In this document: positions 34,354-42,943 of the stretch, piece after piece | Position numbering within the stretch: the first letter of the stretch is position 1 | How the letters are laid out: every line of letters starts with the position of its first letter | NCBI RefSeq assembly: GCF_030846195.1 | Contig: NZ_JAVCWH010000001.1 | Span: 658,610 to 722,609 of the forward strand | Source: Paracoccus yibinensis | GTDB taxonomy: Bacteria; Pseudomonadota; Alphaproteobacteria; Rhodobacterales; Rhodobacteraceae | DNA length: 64,000 bases | Reading direction: 5' to 3' | Made by a program: the position numbers and the translations under genes | The notes under the pieces: model-generated | What the model was told of the DNA's origin: nothing | What the model saw: only the letters and a program-made list of their open reading frames with translations | Database searches by the model: none

Positions 34354-35695
34354 GACATCTGCGGTGCTGGGGCTGGAGGCGGTCGAGATGCGCGACCGCT
34401 TGGCCTCGGGCGCGCTGCGGGCGGCCGATCTGGTCCGCGCCTGCCTGGCCCGCATCGCAGAACTGGAACCCGATGTCGGCGCCTGGGCTTGGATCGACGA
34501 GGGCTATGCCCTGGCGCAGGCGGAACGGCTTGACCAGTGGCGCCAGTCCGGTCGGCCGCTGGGGCCGCTGCACGGCCTGCCCATCGGCCTGAAGGATGTC
34601 ATCGACACCAAGGGCATCCCGACCGAGAACGGCACGCCCATCGACGCGGGCCGGGTTCCGGCCGAGGACGCCTGGATCGTCGCGCGCCTGCGCGCGGCGG
34701 GGGCGATCATCCTGGGCAAGACGGTGACGACCGAATGCGCCTTCCTGCATCCGGGACGGACCCGCAACCCGCACAACCCCGACCACACGCCAGGCGGGTC
34801 TTCCCAAGGATCGGCTGCGGCAGTCGCCGCGGGCATGGTGCCGCTGGCGGTGGGCACGCAGACGGGCGGTTCGGTGATCCGCCCCGCCGCCTTCTGCGGG
34901 ATCGTCGGGATGAAACCCAGCTTCGGCCTGATCCCCAGGACGGGTATCCTGATGCAATCGCCCACCCTTGACACCGTTGGCGTCTTCGCCCGCAGCGTCG
35001 CCGATTGTGCGCTTCTGGCCCAGGTGCTTGCGGGCCACGATCCTGCCGACCACGCGACCGAGCCCCTGCCCGCGCCCCCCCTGCTGGATACCGCCCTGGC
35101 CCAGCCGCCGGTGACGCCGGTCTTTGCCTTCCTGAAGCCCCCGGGCTGGGACCGCGCGCATCCGCAGACCACGGCGGCGGTGCAGGAACTGGCCGCCTTC
35201 CTGGGCGACCAGTGTTTCGAGGTGACGGTCCCCGGGCTGGAAGACGCCGCCGCGATCCGACGCCGCATCAATGTCGCCGAAATGGCAAAGTGCTATTATG
35301 CCCTGGAACGGCGCGGCCGGGACCGGATGTCCGATATCCTGAAGGCTGCCATGGACGAGGGGAAGGCGGTTCTGGCGCGCGACTATATCGCTGCCCTTGA
35401 CTGGCCGATGCTGCTGAACGCCGCCATGGCACCCGTTTTCGCGCGCTGCGACGCGATCCTGTGCCCGGCGGCGCCGGGGCCTGCGCCTGCGGGACTGGCC
35501 GATACCGGCGATGCGATCTTCAACGGGCTGTGGACCCTGACGGGGATGCCGGCGGTGACGCTTCCGGTGTTCCGGTCAGAGGATGGCCTGCCGATGGGCA
35601 TTCAGCTGGTCGGGCGGCGGGGCGACGACGCCAGGCTGCTCCGCACGGCCCGCTGGCTGGCTGCGCATCTTGAAACCTCGGGTCAAGAAGGATGA
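34337..35695 (+). CDS. Amidase (amidase signature family)
   Basis: This 452-residue hydrolase of the amidase signature family has the Ser-cisSer-Lys triad visible: Lys in GLKDVIDTKG (about residue 83), cis-Ser/nucleophile region [15 protein letters not shown] and the TGGSVIRPAAFCG motif. It is part of the TRAP operon, so it probably cleaves an amide that the transporter imports, or one produced from it. The start overlaps the dctM 3' end, suggesting coupling; an upstream ATG 3 codons away is also possible. It differs from the gatA-encoded GatA at 47060, which is the tRNA amidotransferase subunit. The substrate is unknown. Confidence 0.88.
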   Translation: MASRDKTSAVLGLEAVEMRDRLASGALRAADLVRACLARIAELEPDVGAWAWIDEGYALAQAERLDQWRQSGRPLGPLHGLPIGLKDVIDTKGIPTENGTPIDAGRVPAEDAWIVARLRAAGAIILGKTVTTECAFLHPGRTRNPHNPDHTPGGSSQGSAAAVAAGMVPLAVGTQTGGSVIRPAAFCGIVGMKPSFGLIPRTGILMQSPTLDTVGVFARSVADCALLAQVLAGHDPADHATEPLPAPPLLDTALAQPPVTPVFAFLKPPGWDRAHPQTTAAVQELAAFLGDQCFEVTVPGLEDAAAIRRRINVAEMAKCYYALERRGRDRMSDILKAAMDEGKAVLARDYIAALDWPMLLNAAMAPVFARCDAILCPAAPGPAPAGLADTGDAIFNGLWTLTGMPAVTLPVFRSEDGLPMGIQLVGRRGDDARLLRTARWLAAHLETSGQEG

Positions 35696-35699
35696 CAAC

Positions 35700-35867
35700 A
35701 TGAACCTGTTTTTGGCGATCTTCGCCTTCGTCGTTCTGGTGGCATTCCTGGCCATCCTGGTGATCCACGTCCCCCGCATCGACCTGATCTGCGTGATCGG
35801 GGTCGCGGTCGCCCTGGCGGCCTGGGATCTTTACACGACGTTCCGGTCGCGAAGCGGATCTCGGTAA
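35700..35867 (+). CDS. Small membrane protein at the end of the TRAP-amidase operon
   Basis: This 55-residue protein has two hydrophobic stretches (about residues 3-24 and 28-45), separated by HVPRID, and a basic tail. AAGGA lies 6-7 nt before the ATG, which is 4 bp after the amidase stop. I do not recognise a family. It could be a small transport or membrane accessory protein. Confidence 0.6.
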   Translation: MNLFLAIFAFVVLVAFLAILVIHVPRIDLICVIGVAVALAAWDLYTTFRSRSGSR

Positions 35868-35883
35868 CGGGCGGACGGCTGCT

Positions 35884-36270
35884 TCAATACATGACGCTAT
35901 AGAGCGTGATGGCGACGGGTGCGTCGCTTTCAAGCTGCGCGCTGCCTCGGGCAAGCAGCCAGCCGTCGGCACGCTGCAACTCTGCAACGACCTGCTGGGG
36001 CGAAGTGCTGTTCAAGGCGGCGGGCATGGGAAGGGACAGGCTCATCTTCGTCGCCTTGCCGTCGCTTTCGGCAGCTTTCCGGGCGGGGTGGCGACCGGCA
36101 GGGTCGTCAAGGTGGACGACAAGCTGTCCCTCGGGGATGGCCTTGCCGCCTTCGAAGTCGATCGTGATCTTGATATCGGTGGGGCGTGCCGTGTCCGCGC
36201 CTGCACCCGCCGCGACCATTGCGGTGACAAGGGCCAGCAACATCATACGGTAACCTGCAAGCCGCTTCAT
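35884..36270 (-). CDS. Exported small protein downstream of the serralysin gene (YbaY-like fold)
   Basis: This 128-residue protein has a signal peptide (about residues 1-27, cleaved near AGAGADT). The mature domain is beta-rich, with the pattern I-K-I-T-I-D-F-E-G-G and L-V-V-H-L-D-D-P-A resembling YbaY/HslJ-type lipoprotein beta-sandwich domains; no lipobox cysteine is present. GGAAGGA lies upstream of the ATG. The gene follows the metalloprotease gene on the same strand, 61 bp away, across a strong GC hairpin. That position recalls serralysin inhibitors or accessory factors, but it does not have the motifs of the known AprI/Inh inhibitor family. Function is inferred from position only. Confidence 0.7.
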   Translation of the reverse strand: MKRLAGYRMMLLALVTAMVAAGAGADTARPTDIKITIDFEGGKAIPEGQLVVHLDDPAGRHPARKAAESDGKATKMSLSLPMPAALNSTSPQQVVAELQRADGWLLARGSAQLESDAPVAITLYSVMY

Positions 36271-36295
36271 CGGGTGTTCCTTCCTGCTTCGGGGA

Positions 36296-36321
36296 AACGG
36301 GGCGCAGGACCGCGCCCCGTT
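36296..36321 (-). terminator. Hairpin between the serralysin gene and the small exported protein gene
   Basis: A 10-bp perfect stem AACGGGGCGC/GCGCCCCGTT with a 6-nt loop lies 11 bases downstream of the protease stop. Only TTCCCC follows on the minus strand, so the hairpin could allow readthrough into the next gene. Confidence 0.55.
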
Positions 36322-36331
36322 CCAGGCGCTC

Positions 36332-39300
36332 TCAGACGATATAGAAGTCTTCGGCCGAAAGGCCGAGATTGGCGCCCAGCCGCGCGAACCGGATCGCATC
36401 CGCCTGACCCGCGCCATCGGCGTCATAGGACAGGAAGCCGCTGGTGCTGTCATAGACGATGCGGTCGTCCGCATCCTGTGCGGCGCCGCCGGGACTGCTG
36501 CGGAATGCCCCGAAGGCGAGGCTGCCCAGGTCGCCAATCGCATCGAAGACATTGCTGGCCAGAAGGATCAGGTCTTCGGCCACGTCGAAGTCCGAGATCC
36601 GGTCGATGTTGCCGTCGCCAAGCGCCGTCGAGAAGCGGAAGCTGTCCTCGCCCGCGCCGCCGATCAGGAAGTCTGCGGCCAAGCCGCCGTCCAGAAGGTC
36701 GCTGCCGGCCCCGCCGCGCAGGGTGTCCATACCCGCCACGCCCGGCTGGACGGGTTCGGGCGGGAATTCCACCGATACGTTCAGCTTGTAGGTCGACCCT
36801 TCGGGAACGGACGGCGACCAGCCATCGCCCGGCGCGGTGGGCGACCAGCTTCCTTCGAGGATGTAGTATGTCCCCGTTTCCTCGACCGTGAAGACGGTGC
36901 TGGAATCGCGGTTGCTGTTCGATCCGGGATCGCCGCCGCCATCGTCGTTTTCCGCGACGACGTTGCCGTCGCTGTCCAGCAGCCTGACCCAGCTGTCATG
37001 GACATTGGGATCGGCGATGCCATCGATGTCGATGGTGATCACCGTGCCCGCCGCCAGATCGATGCGATAGTAGCCGCCTTCACCGGTGCCGGTGGCGTTG
37101 ACCGTCGTGTGCAGGACGGTGGTCGAATCGAAGATATCCGGGTCCGCCGTCAGCGAGAAGTTGTTGGAAATGTCGAAGGCAGTCGCCATCGAGTCGTTGG
37201 TCGCGTCCGATCCCAGCGTGGCATAGCCGCTGCCCAGGCCGGGGCGCGGCACGGCAGGACCCTGATCCGCGAAATCCCCCATAAGGGTATCGTCGCCGGC
37301 CCCGCCCTTCAGATCGTCGCTGCCGCCCTGCCCGGTCAGCATGTTGGCTGCGCGATCCCCTGTCAGCCGGTCGTCCCAACCCGAGCCTGCGACGTTCTCG
37401 ATGGAAACATAGGTGTCGCCTTCGGATTGCCCGCCTGCCAGGCCGATGCGGACCCCGGCCGCGGCATCGGCGTAATCCGCCGTGTCGCGCCCCGCGCCGC
37501 CCATCAGCATGTCGCGTCCGCCGCCGCCCGCCAGCGTGTCGTCGCCCGAACCGCCGGACAGGACGTTGGAGCCATCGGTGCCGGTGATGTGGTCGTCGAA
37601 GAACGACCCGACGGCGTTTTCGAAACCGGAAAGGATGTCGTGGCGGATGACGGTGCCACGTCCCACGATCTGCACGGGTCCATCGGCATCGCCGCCACGG
37701 GCGGAGCCATCGGCAAGGTCGATCCTGACGGCGGCCGAGCTGCCTTCATAGACGACCGTGTCGATCCCGCTGCCGCCGTCCAGGTAATCCTGGCCCGCGC
37801 CGCCGATCACCGTGTCATCCCCGCCTTCGCCATAGATGATGTCGCCGTCGTTGCCGCCATCCAGCAGGTCGTTCCCGTCGCGGCCGTTGAAATAGTCGCC
37901 GCCCCCCTGTCCGCGGAAGTGGTTCGCGTCCGCCGTGCCGATGAAGCGGTCGATCCGGTCGTCCGAGCCGATCAGGTTCTCGATGCCGAAGAAGGTGTCG
38001 CCCGATCCGGTGCCGCCGCTGGCAACGTTGGTTTCCAGGTTGACCAGCAACTGGAACGGGCTTTCCCGGCTGAAATCGACCGTATCGATGCCCGCGCCGC
38101 CCCGGAAGACATCGACGCCGTCCTGGCCCATCATCAGGTCATCGCCGTTGCCACCGTCCAGCGTGTCGTCGCCGGCGCCGCCGAAGATGGTGTCGTTGCC
38201 GTCCCCGCCGTAAAGCGCATCATTCCCGTCGTCGCTTTCGGTCTGGTCCTCCAGTTCCGCGACGGGGATCGTGTTGTTGACGTCGCGGCTGGCCAGCGAA
38301 TCGCGACCGCCGATGATCAGGTCGTCACCGCCAAGACCGAAGATCGTATTGCCGCCCGCACCCCCATTCAACGAGTCATTGCCGCTTTCGCCGACCAGAA
38401 TGCTGTCCAGGGCCGGGCCCCCGTTGTCGGCCGGACCTGCATCGTCGTCATCGCCCGGTTCAACAACCGTTCCGCCGGCATAGACGATGTTCTCGACATT
38501 GGCGACGTCGCCCAGGTCAAGACCCTCGCCAATGACGATGATCGTGTCGTTCCCGCCGTCGGCCTCCTCTCGCACGATGTCATCGGCAGAATCGACGAAA
38601 TAGACGTCGTCGCCGCCATTGCCCGCCATGCGGTCGCCGCCGCCGCGCCCGTCCAGGACGTTGTTTCCGTCATTGCCGATCAGGATGTCGGCAAAGCGGC
38701 TGCCGATGCCCTTTTCGACATAGTATTCGGTCTGGTCCGCATTGTGCCCGGCAAAGATCGACACATTGTTGCTGTGACCGTTCACGCTGGAAAACTGACC
38801 CGCGCGCAGATCCAGGATCGTCCCCGCCGTGGAGCCGGAAAAATCAATGGTGTCGTCGCCGCCCGTGTCGTGGATGACAAAGCCGATGTCGCGCTGCATC
38901 CCGGTCGAGGTCAGTTCATAGCCATAGACGGTGGCATTGAAGCCATAGACGTCGTTCCCGGTGTTCAGGTTGATCGTCTGATAGACCCGCTCTCCGTTTT
39001 CATCCACCGTCGAGAAGTAACGGCGGATCACCACCTCGATGTCGGCCATCAGCGGCGTCGCGGCCGACCAGCGGCTTTCCTCGCCCACGTCGATCCCGTC
39101 GAAATAGGACATGACGCTGTATTGCTGGCGGTCATAGATCCAGGTCGCATTGTTCAGATAGTTGATCTGCACGCCGCCGGGGCCGCTGTAGTTATACAGG
39201 CCGGGATGGTTCAGGCCGAACTCGTGCCCGAATTCATGGACAAAGGAATCGAACACATAGCCGCCGATATCCGTCAGGTTCGGCTCTGTGTCGTGGAACC

Positions 39301-39673
39301 GCTGGCCGATGCTGACATAGCGGTTGCTGGAAAACGCGCTGCCATCGCTGGGTTCGCCCAGTTCGGGGCTGACCACCTGCATCCAGTCCGTGTTGCGATT
39401 GAAGGGCACGTCATCGACGATTTCGAACTGCAAGGGCGTGACCGAGGACCAGACCGACAGGGCGCCAATGGCCGCCTCTTTGTAGTCGGGATGGTTGTTC
39501 AGTTCGTGAACATTGATCCGCAAAGGCTCTGCCGCAATCGCGGGTGTCAGGCTGCGGTTCAAGGCACCGACATAGGTCAGGAACGCCTCATAGTCTTCGC
39601 TTTTCCCGAAAGGATTGTCGGGCGTCTGATCGTTGATCCACCATTCTTCGCTGGTCTGGCTCATGGTCGGCAT
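36332..39673 (-). CDS. Serralysin-type RTX metalloprotease with PPC domain
   Basis: This 1113-residue secreted M10B-type zinc protease has a catalytic domain (about 1-250) with the zinc motif HEFGHEFGLNH at residues 146-156 and Met-turn SVMSYFDG about 40 residues later. Many RTX nonapeptide repeats follow (about 320-820, Ca2+ binding), then a pre-peptidase C-terminal (PPC)-like domain (about 840-980; DSTTVLHTTVNATG, VRLLDSDGNVVAENDDGG, ETGTYYILEG), more RTX repeats and an M10 C-terminal cap ending LGLSAEDFYIV. No N-terminal signal exists, so type I export is expected. It is more than twice the usual serralysin length of about 480. A ribosome site GGGAGAG precedes the ATG. Exporter genes are not in the window. 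Confidence 0.9.
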   Translation of the reverse strand: MPTMSQTSEEWWINDQTPDNPFGKSEDYEAFLTYVGALNRSLTPAIAAEPLRINVHELNNHPDYKEAAIGALSVWSSVTPLQFEIVDDVPFNRNTDWMQVVSPELGEPSDGSAFSSNRYVSIGQRFHDTEPNLTDIGGYVFDSFVHEFGHEFGLNHPGLYNYSGPGGVQINYLNNATWIYDRQQYSVMSYFDGIDVGEESRWSAATPLMADIEVVIRRYFSTVDENGERVYQTINLNTGNDVYGFNATVYGYELTSTGMQRDIGFVIHDTGGDDTIDFSGSTAGTILDLRAGQFSSVNGHSNNVSIFAGHNADQTEYYVEKGIGSRFADILIGNDGNNVLDGRGGGDRMAGNGGDDVYFVDSADDIVREEADGGNDTIIVIGEGLDLGDVANVENIVYAGGTVVEPGDDDDAGPADNGGPALDSILVGESGNDSLNGGAGGNTIFGLGGDDLIIGGRDSLASRDVNNTIPVAELEDQTESDDGNDALYGGDGNDTIFGGAGDDTLDGGNGDDLMMGQDGVDVFRGGAGIDTVDFSRESPFQLLVNLETNVASGGTGSGDTFFGIENLIGSDDRIDRFIGTADANHFRGQGGGDYFNGRDGNDLLDGGNDGDIIYGEGGDDTVIGGAGQDYLDGGSGIDTVVYEGSSAAVRIDLADGSARGGDADGPVQIVGRGTVIRHDILSGFENAVGSFFDDHITGTDGSNVLSGGSGDDTLAGGGGRDMLMGGAGRDTADYADAAAGVRIGLAGGQSEGDTYVSIENVAGSGWDDRLTGDRAANMLTGQGGSDDLKGGAGDDTLMGDFADQGPAVPRPGLGSGYATLGSDATNDSMATAFDISNNFSLTADPDIFDSTTVLHTTVNATGTGEGGYYRIDLAAGTVITIDIDGIADPNVHDSWVRLLDSDGNVVAENDDGGGDPGSNSNRDSSTVFTVEETGTYYILEGSWSPTAPGDGWSPSVPEGSTYKLNVSVEFPPEPVQPGVAGMDTLRGGAGSDLLDGGLAADFLIGGAGEDSFRFSTALGDGNIDRISDFDVAEDLILLASNVFDAIGDLGSLAFGAFRSSPGGAAQDADDRIVYDSTSGFLSYDADGAGQADAIRFARLGANLGLSAEDFYIV

Positions 39674-40258
39674 AGGCTGGCTCTCCCTGTTCGGCAACTT
39701 CGGGTAGTGAATGTTGCATGGCGCGATGCCCTGAAGACCTGGCACGCAAGGCGTGTGTCGCTTCAAGAACTTATCACCAAAGTTGATCATGAGACTGCCA
39801 CCCGAGCCTGTCCACGACCGAAGCGTCAGCTCAAGGCTTGTTGCCATTTCATTAGTAACAATGGGTTACGAGGAAATGTCTAGATACTCGGCGGAAAGTC
39901 GCCTCACGGAATTGCAGGATGCGCAAATCTTTGCTTTCACGAAATGTTAGGGGAACCGATGGGAGTGCAGGTTTTGCAAGCCCAGCGTTGCAGTTCAACT
40001 GAAAGATGAAGAGTCGCGAACGGTTTGACCAAGCAGAGGCTTATGGTTTGCCGCAAAGGGCAGAATATCGTGGAATGCAGTTTGGGTAAGGAAGGTTGAC
40101 CTTACGTCCGGCTTGCAGCTTGTGCAGGGAACCGGCTTTACAGGCGGTCGCTGGTGGCGCAACTTGCCTCATCGGAGACCTGCCCAAGAAATACGCACCG
40201 CGAGGCCCATGGCGACAACGCGGTCGCAAGATCAACAGAGAGCGAAAGGATCATTCGC
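39674..40258. other. 585-bp non-coding region between the protease and the dipeptide transporter
   Basis: No gene-like frame is present; the composition is less GC-rich than the flanks. A 20-bp dyad GTAAGG-N8-CCTTAC sits at 40086-40105, 154 bp before the next start codon, and could be an operator for the ABC operon. Confidence 0.6.
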
Positions 40259-41860
40259 ATGAAATATCTGTCCCATGGCCTGCTGGCCGTGTCGGCGCTG
40301 GCGCTGACCACCGCCTTTGCCGAAGCCAAGACCTTCGTCTATTGCTCGGAAGCCTCGCCCGAGGGCTTCGATCCCTCGCCCTATACGGCGGGCACGACGT
40401 TCGACGCGTCGGGCCATCCGATCTACAACCGCCTGACCGAGTTCAAGAAGGGCACGACCGAGATCGAGCCGGGCTTGGCCGAAAGCTGGGAAGTGTCCGA
40501 GGACGGCACGGAATACACCTTCAAGCTGCGCCAGGGTGTCAAGTTCCATTCGAACGACCGCTTCACGCCCACCCGCGACTTCAACGCCGACGACGTGGTC
40601 TTCTCGTTCCAGCGGCAGGGCGATCCGAACCACCCGTGGCACCAGTACATTCCTGGCATCACCTATGAATACTATACCTCGATGGACATGCCGAACCTGG
40701 TGAAGTCCGTCGAGAAGATCGACGACTATACCGTCAAGTTCACGCTGAACCGTCCCGAGGCGCCGTTCCTGGCGAACATCGCGATGCCCTTCGCATCCAT
40801 CGTGTCCAAGGAATACGCCGACACGCTGGAAGCGGCGGGGGCCAAGGAAGGCCTGAACAACGCGCCCATCGGGACGGGTCCGTTCCGCTTCGTAGCCTAT
40901 CAGAAGGACGCGGTGATCCGCTATCAGAAGAACGCCGACTATTGGGGCGAGGCGCCCAAGATCGACGACCTGATCTTCGCGATCACGCCCGATCCTTCGG
41001 TCCGCCTGCAAAAGCTGAAGGCCGGCGAATGCCACCTGATGCCCTATCCCTCGCCCGCCGACCTGGAATCGATCCGGGCCGACGACAGCCTGAAGCTGGA
41101 CGAACAGCCGGGCCTGAACGTGGGCTATCTGGCCTATAACACCACGGTTGCGCCCTTCGACAATCCGAAGGTCCGCAAGGCGCTGAACATGGCCATCAAC
41201 AAGGAAGCCATCATCGACGCCGTGTTCCAGGGCGCTGCGGAACCGGCCAAGAACCCGATCCCGCCGACCATGTGGTCCTATAACGAGGCCGTCGAGGACG
41301 ATCCCTACGATCCCGAAGCCGCCAAGGCCATGCTGGAGGAAGAAGGCGTCACCGACCTGTCGATGAACATCTGGGCGATGCCCGTTCAGCGGCCCTACAT
41401 GCCCAATGCCCGCCGCACGGCCGAACTGATGCAGGAAGACCTGTCCAAGGTCGGCGTCAATGCCGAGATCGTGTCCTATGAATGGGGCGAATACCTGCAG
41501 AAGTCGATGGAAGCCGGGCGCGACGGCGCGGTGATCCTGGGCTGGACCGGCGACAACGGCGACCCCGACAACTTCCTGTCGGTGCTGCTGTCCTGCGATG
41601 CCGCCAAGGAAGGCGGCGCCAACCGCGCCTTCTGGTGCAACGAGGAGTTCTCGGACCTGCTGCAACAGGCCAAGGTAACCTCGGAGCAGGCGGAGCGCAC
41701 AAAGCTTTACGAACAGGCCCAGGTCATCTTCAAGGAACAGGCCCCCTGGCTGACCATCGCGCATTCGACCCAATACGTGCCGATGCGGGCCGAGGTGACG
41801 GGCTTCGTGATGAGCCCGCTTGGCGACTTTACCTTCGAGAACGTAGATTTGGCCGAATAA
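40259..41860 (+). CDS. dppA: Dipeptide ABC transporter substrate-binding protein (DppA family)
   Basis: This 533-residue periplasmic receptor of the SBP_bac_5 family has a signal peptide (about residues 1-22, cleaved near AFAEA). The mature start KTFVYCSEASPEGFDPSPYTAGTT is the typical DppA segment, with a Cys in the conserved position. Further blocks are DGTEYTFKLRQGVKFHSND, APIGTGPFRFVAYQ, KVRKALNMAINKEAI and QEQAPWLTIAHS-like KEQAPWLTIAHSTQY. It feeds the permeases and ATPases encoded downstream. It could bind dipeptides, heme or other small peptides. The GC hairpin after the gene probably keeps it more abundant than the rest of the operon. Confidence 0.95.
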   Translation: MKYLSHGLLAVSALALTTAFAEAKTFVYCSEASPEGFDPSPYTAGTTFDASGHPIYNRLTEFKKGTTEIEPGLAESWEVSEDGTEYTFKLRQGVKFHSNDRFTPTRDFNADDVVFSFQRQGDPNHPWHQYIPGITYEYYTSMDMPNLVKSVEKIDDYTVKFTLNRPEAPFLANIAMPFASIVSKEYADTLEAAGAKEGLNNAPIGTGPFRFVAYQKDAVIRYQKNADYWGEAPKIDDLIFAITPDPSVRLQKLKAGECHLMPYPSPADLESIRADDSLKLDEQPGLNVGYLAYNTTVAPFDNPKVRKALNMAINKEAIIDAVFQGAAEPAKNPIPPTMWSYNEAVEDDPYDPEAAKAMLEEEGVTDLSMNIWAMPVQRPYMPNARRTAELMQEDLSKVGVNAEIVSYEWGEYLQKSMEAGRDGAVILGWTGDNGDPDNFLSVLLSCDAAKEGGANRAFWCNEEFSDLLQQAKVTSEQAERTKLYEQAQVIFKEQAPWLTIAHSTQYVPMRAEVTGFVMSPLGDFTFENVDLAE

Positions 41861-41890
41861 GCCTTTTCGCGTGATATCGTCCGACAAACG

Positions 41891-41917
41891 AACGCGCGGG
41901 TCGAAAACCCGCGCGTT
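41891..41917 (+). other. Hairpin between dppA and dppB
   Basis: A 10-bp stem AACGCGCGGG/CCCGCGCGTT with a 7-nt loop starts 30 bases after the dppA stop. It is followed by only CCC. It is a candidate for partial termination or 3'-end protection of dppA mRNA. Confidence 0.6.
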
Positions 41918-41935
41918 CCCTAAGGAACAAGGCAC

Positions 41936-42943
41936 ATGGTCCGCTTCCTCCTTTCGAAACTGCTGTATCTGATCCCGACATTCCTGGGGATCACGATCGT
42001 CGCCTTCGGCTTCGTCCGCATCCTGCCGGGTGATCCGGTGCTGCTGATGGCGGGGGAACGCGGCGTGTCGCCCGAACGCCATGCCGAACTCAGCGCGCAA
42101 CTGGGCTTCGACAAACCGCTGGTGATGCAATATCTGGATTTCCTGGGGCGCCTGCTGCAGGGCGACCTGGGCAATTCGCTTGTCACCAAAAGGCCCGTCC
42201 TGGACGAGTTCCTGGCCCTGTTCCCGGCGACGCTGGAACTGGGCCTTTGCGCGATCATCATCGCCACGCTGATCGGCGTGCCGGTGGGCGTGCTAGCCGC
42301 GATCAAGCGCGGCAGCTGGTTCGACCAGGTGTCCATGACCTCGGCCCTTGTGGGTTTTTCGATGCCGATCTTCTGGTGGGGCCTTCTGCTGATCATCTTC
42401 TTTTCCGGCTATCTCGGCTGGACGCCGGTGTCGGGCCGCATCAGCCTGATGTATTACTTCCCCGAAGGAACTGGCTTCATGCTGATCGACAGCCTGATGT
42501 CGGGACAGGACGGCGCGTTTGCATCCGCCGTCAGCCACCTGATCCTGCCCTCGATCGTGCTGGCCACTATCCCGCTGGCGGTGATCGCGCGCCAGACCCG
42601 CTCCGCCATGCTGGAGGTGATGGGCGAGGATTATGTCCGCACCGCCCGCGCCAAGGGGATGCCGTCGCGCCGCGTGATCGGCGTCCATGCGCTGCGCAAC
42701 GCGATGATCCCGGTCGTGACCACCATCGGCCTTCAGATCGGCGTGCTGATCGCCGGCGCCATCCTGACCGAGACGATCTTCAGCTGGCCCGGCATCGGCA
42801 AGTGGATGATCGATTCCATCTCTCGCCGGGATTATCCGGTGGTGCAGTCGGGCCTGCTGCTGATCGCGGGCCTTGTGATGCTTGTGAACCTGCTGGTCGA
42901 TCTGACCTATGGCCTTATCAACCCGAGGATCCGCGCGACATGA
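41936..42943 (+). CDS. dppB: Dipeptide ABC transporter permease DppB
   Basis: This 335-residue inner-membrane permease has six hydrophobic segments and the BPD_transp_1 EAA loop near the C-terminus (EDYVRTARAKGMPSRRVIGVHALRNAMIP). The N-terminus (IPTFLGITIVAFGFVRILPGDP) is typical for DppB. A ribosome site (AAGGAAC) precedes the ATG. Its stop overlaps the dppC start. Confidence 0.95.
   Translation: MVRFLLSKLLYLIPTFLGITIVAFGFVRILPGDPVLLMAGERGVSPERHAELSAQLGFDKPLVMQYLDFLGRLLQGDLGNSLVTKRPVLDEFLALFPATLELGLCAIIIATLIGVPVGVLAAIKRGSWFDQVSMTSALVGFSMPIFWWGLLLIIFFSGYLGWTPVSGRISLMYYFPEGTGFMLIDSLMSGQDGAFASAVSHLILPSIVLATIPLAVIARQTRSAMLEVMGEDYVRTARAKGMPSRRVIGVHALRNAMIPVVTTIGLQIGVLIAGAILTETIFSWPGIGKWMIDSISRRDYPVVQSGLLLIAGLVMLVNLLVDLTYGLINPRIRAT

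Noticed and set aside
36998..39883. A 961-codon frame antisense to the serralysin gene.
   Set aside because: It is the reverse reading of the repetitive RTX code; it has a Val/Ala-Ala repeat pattern with no domain.
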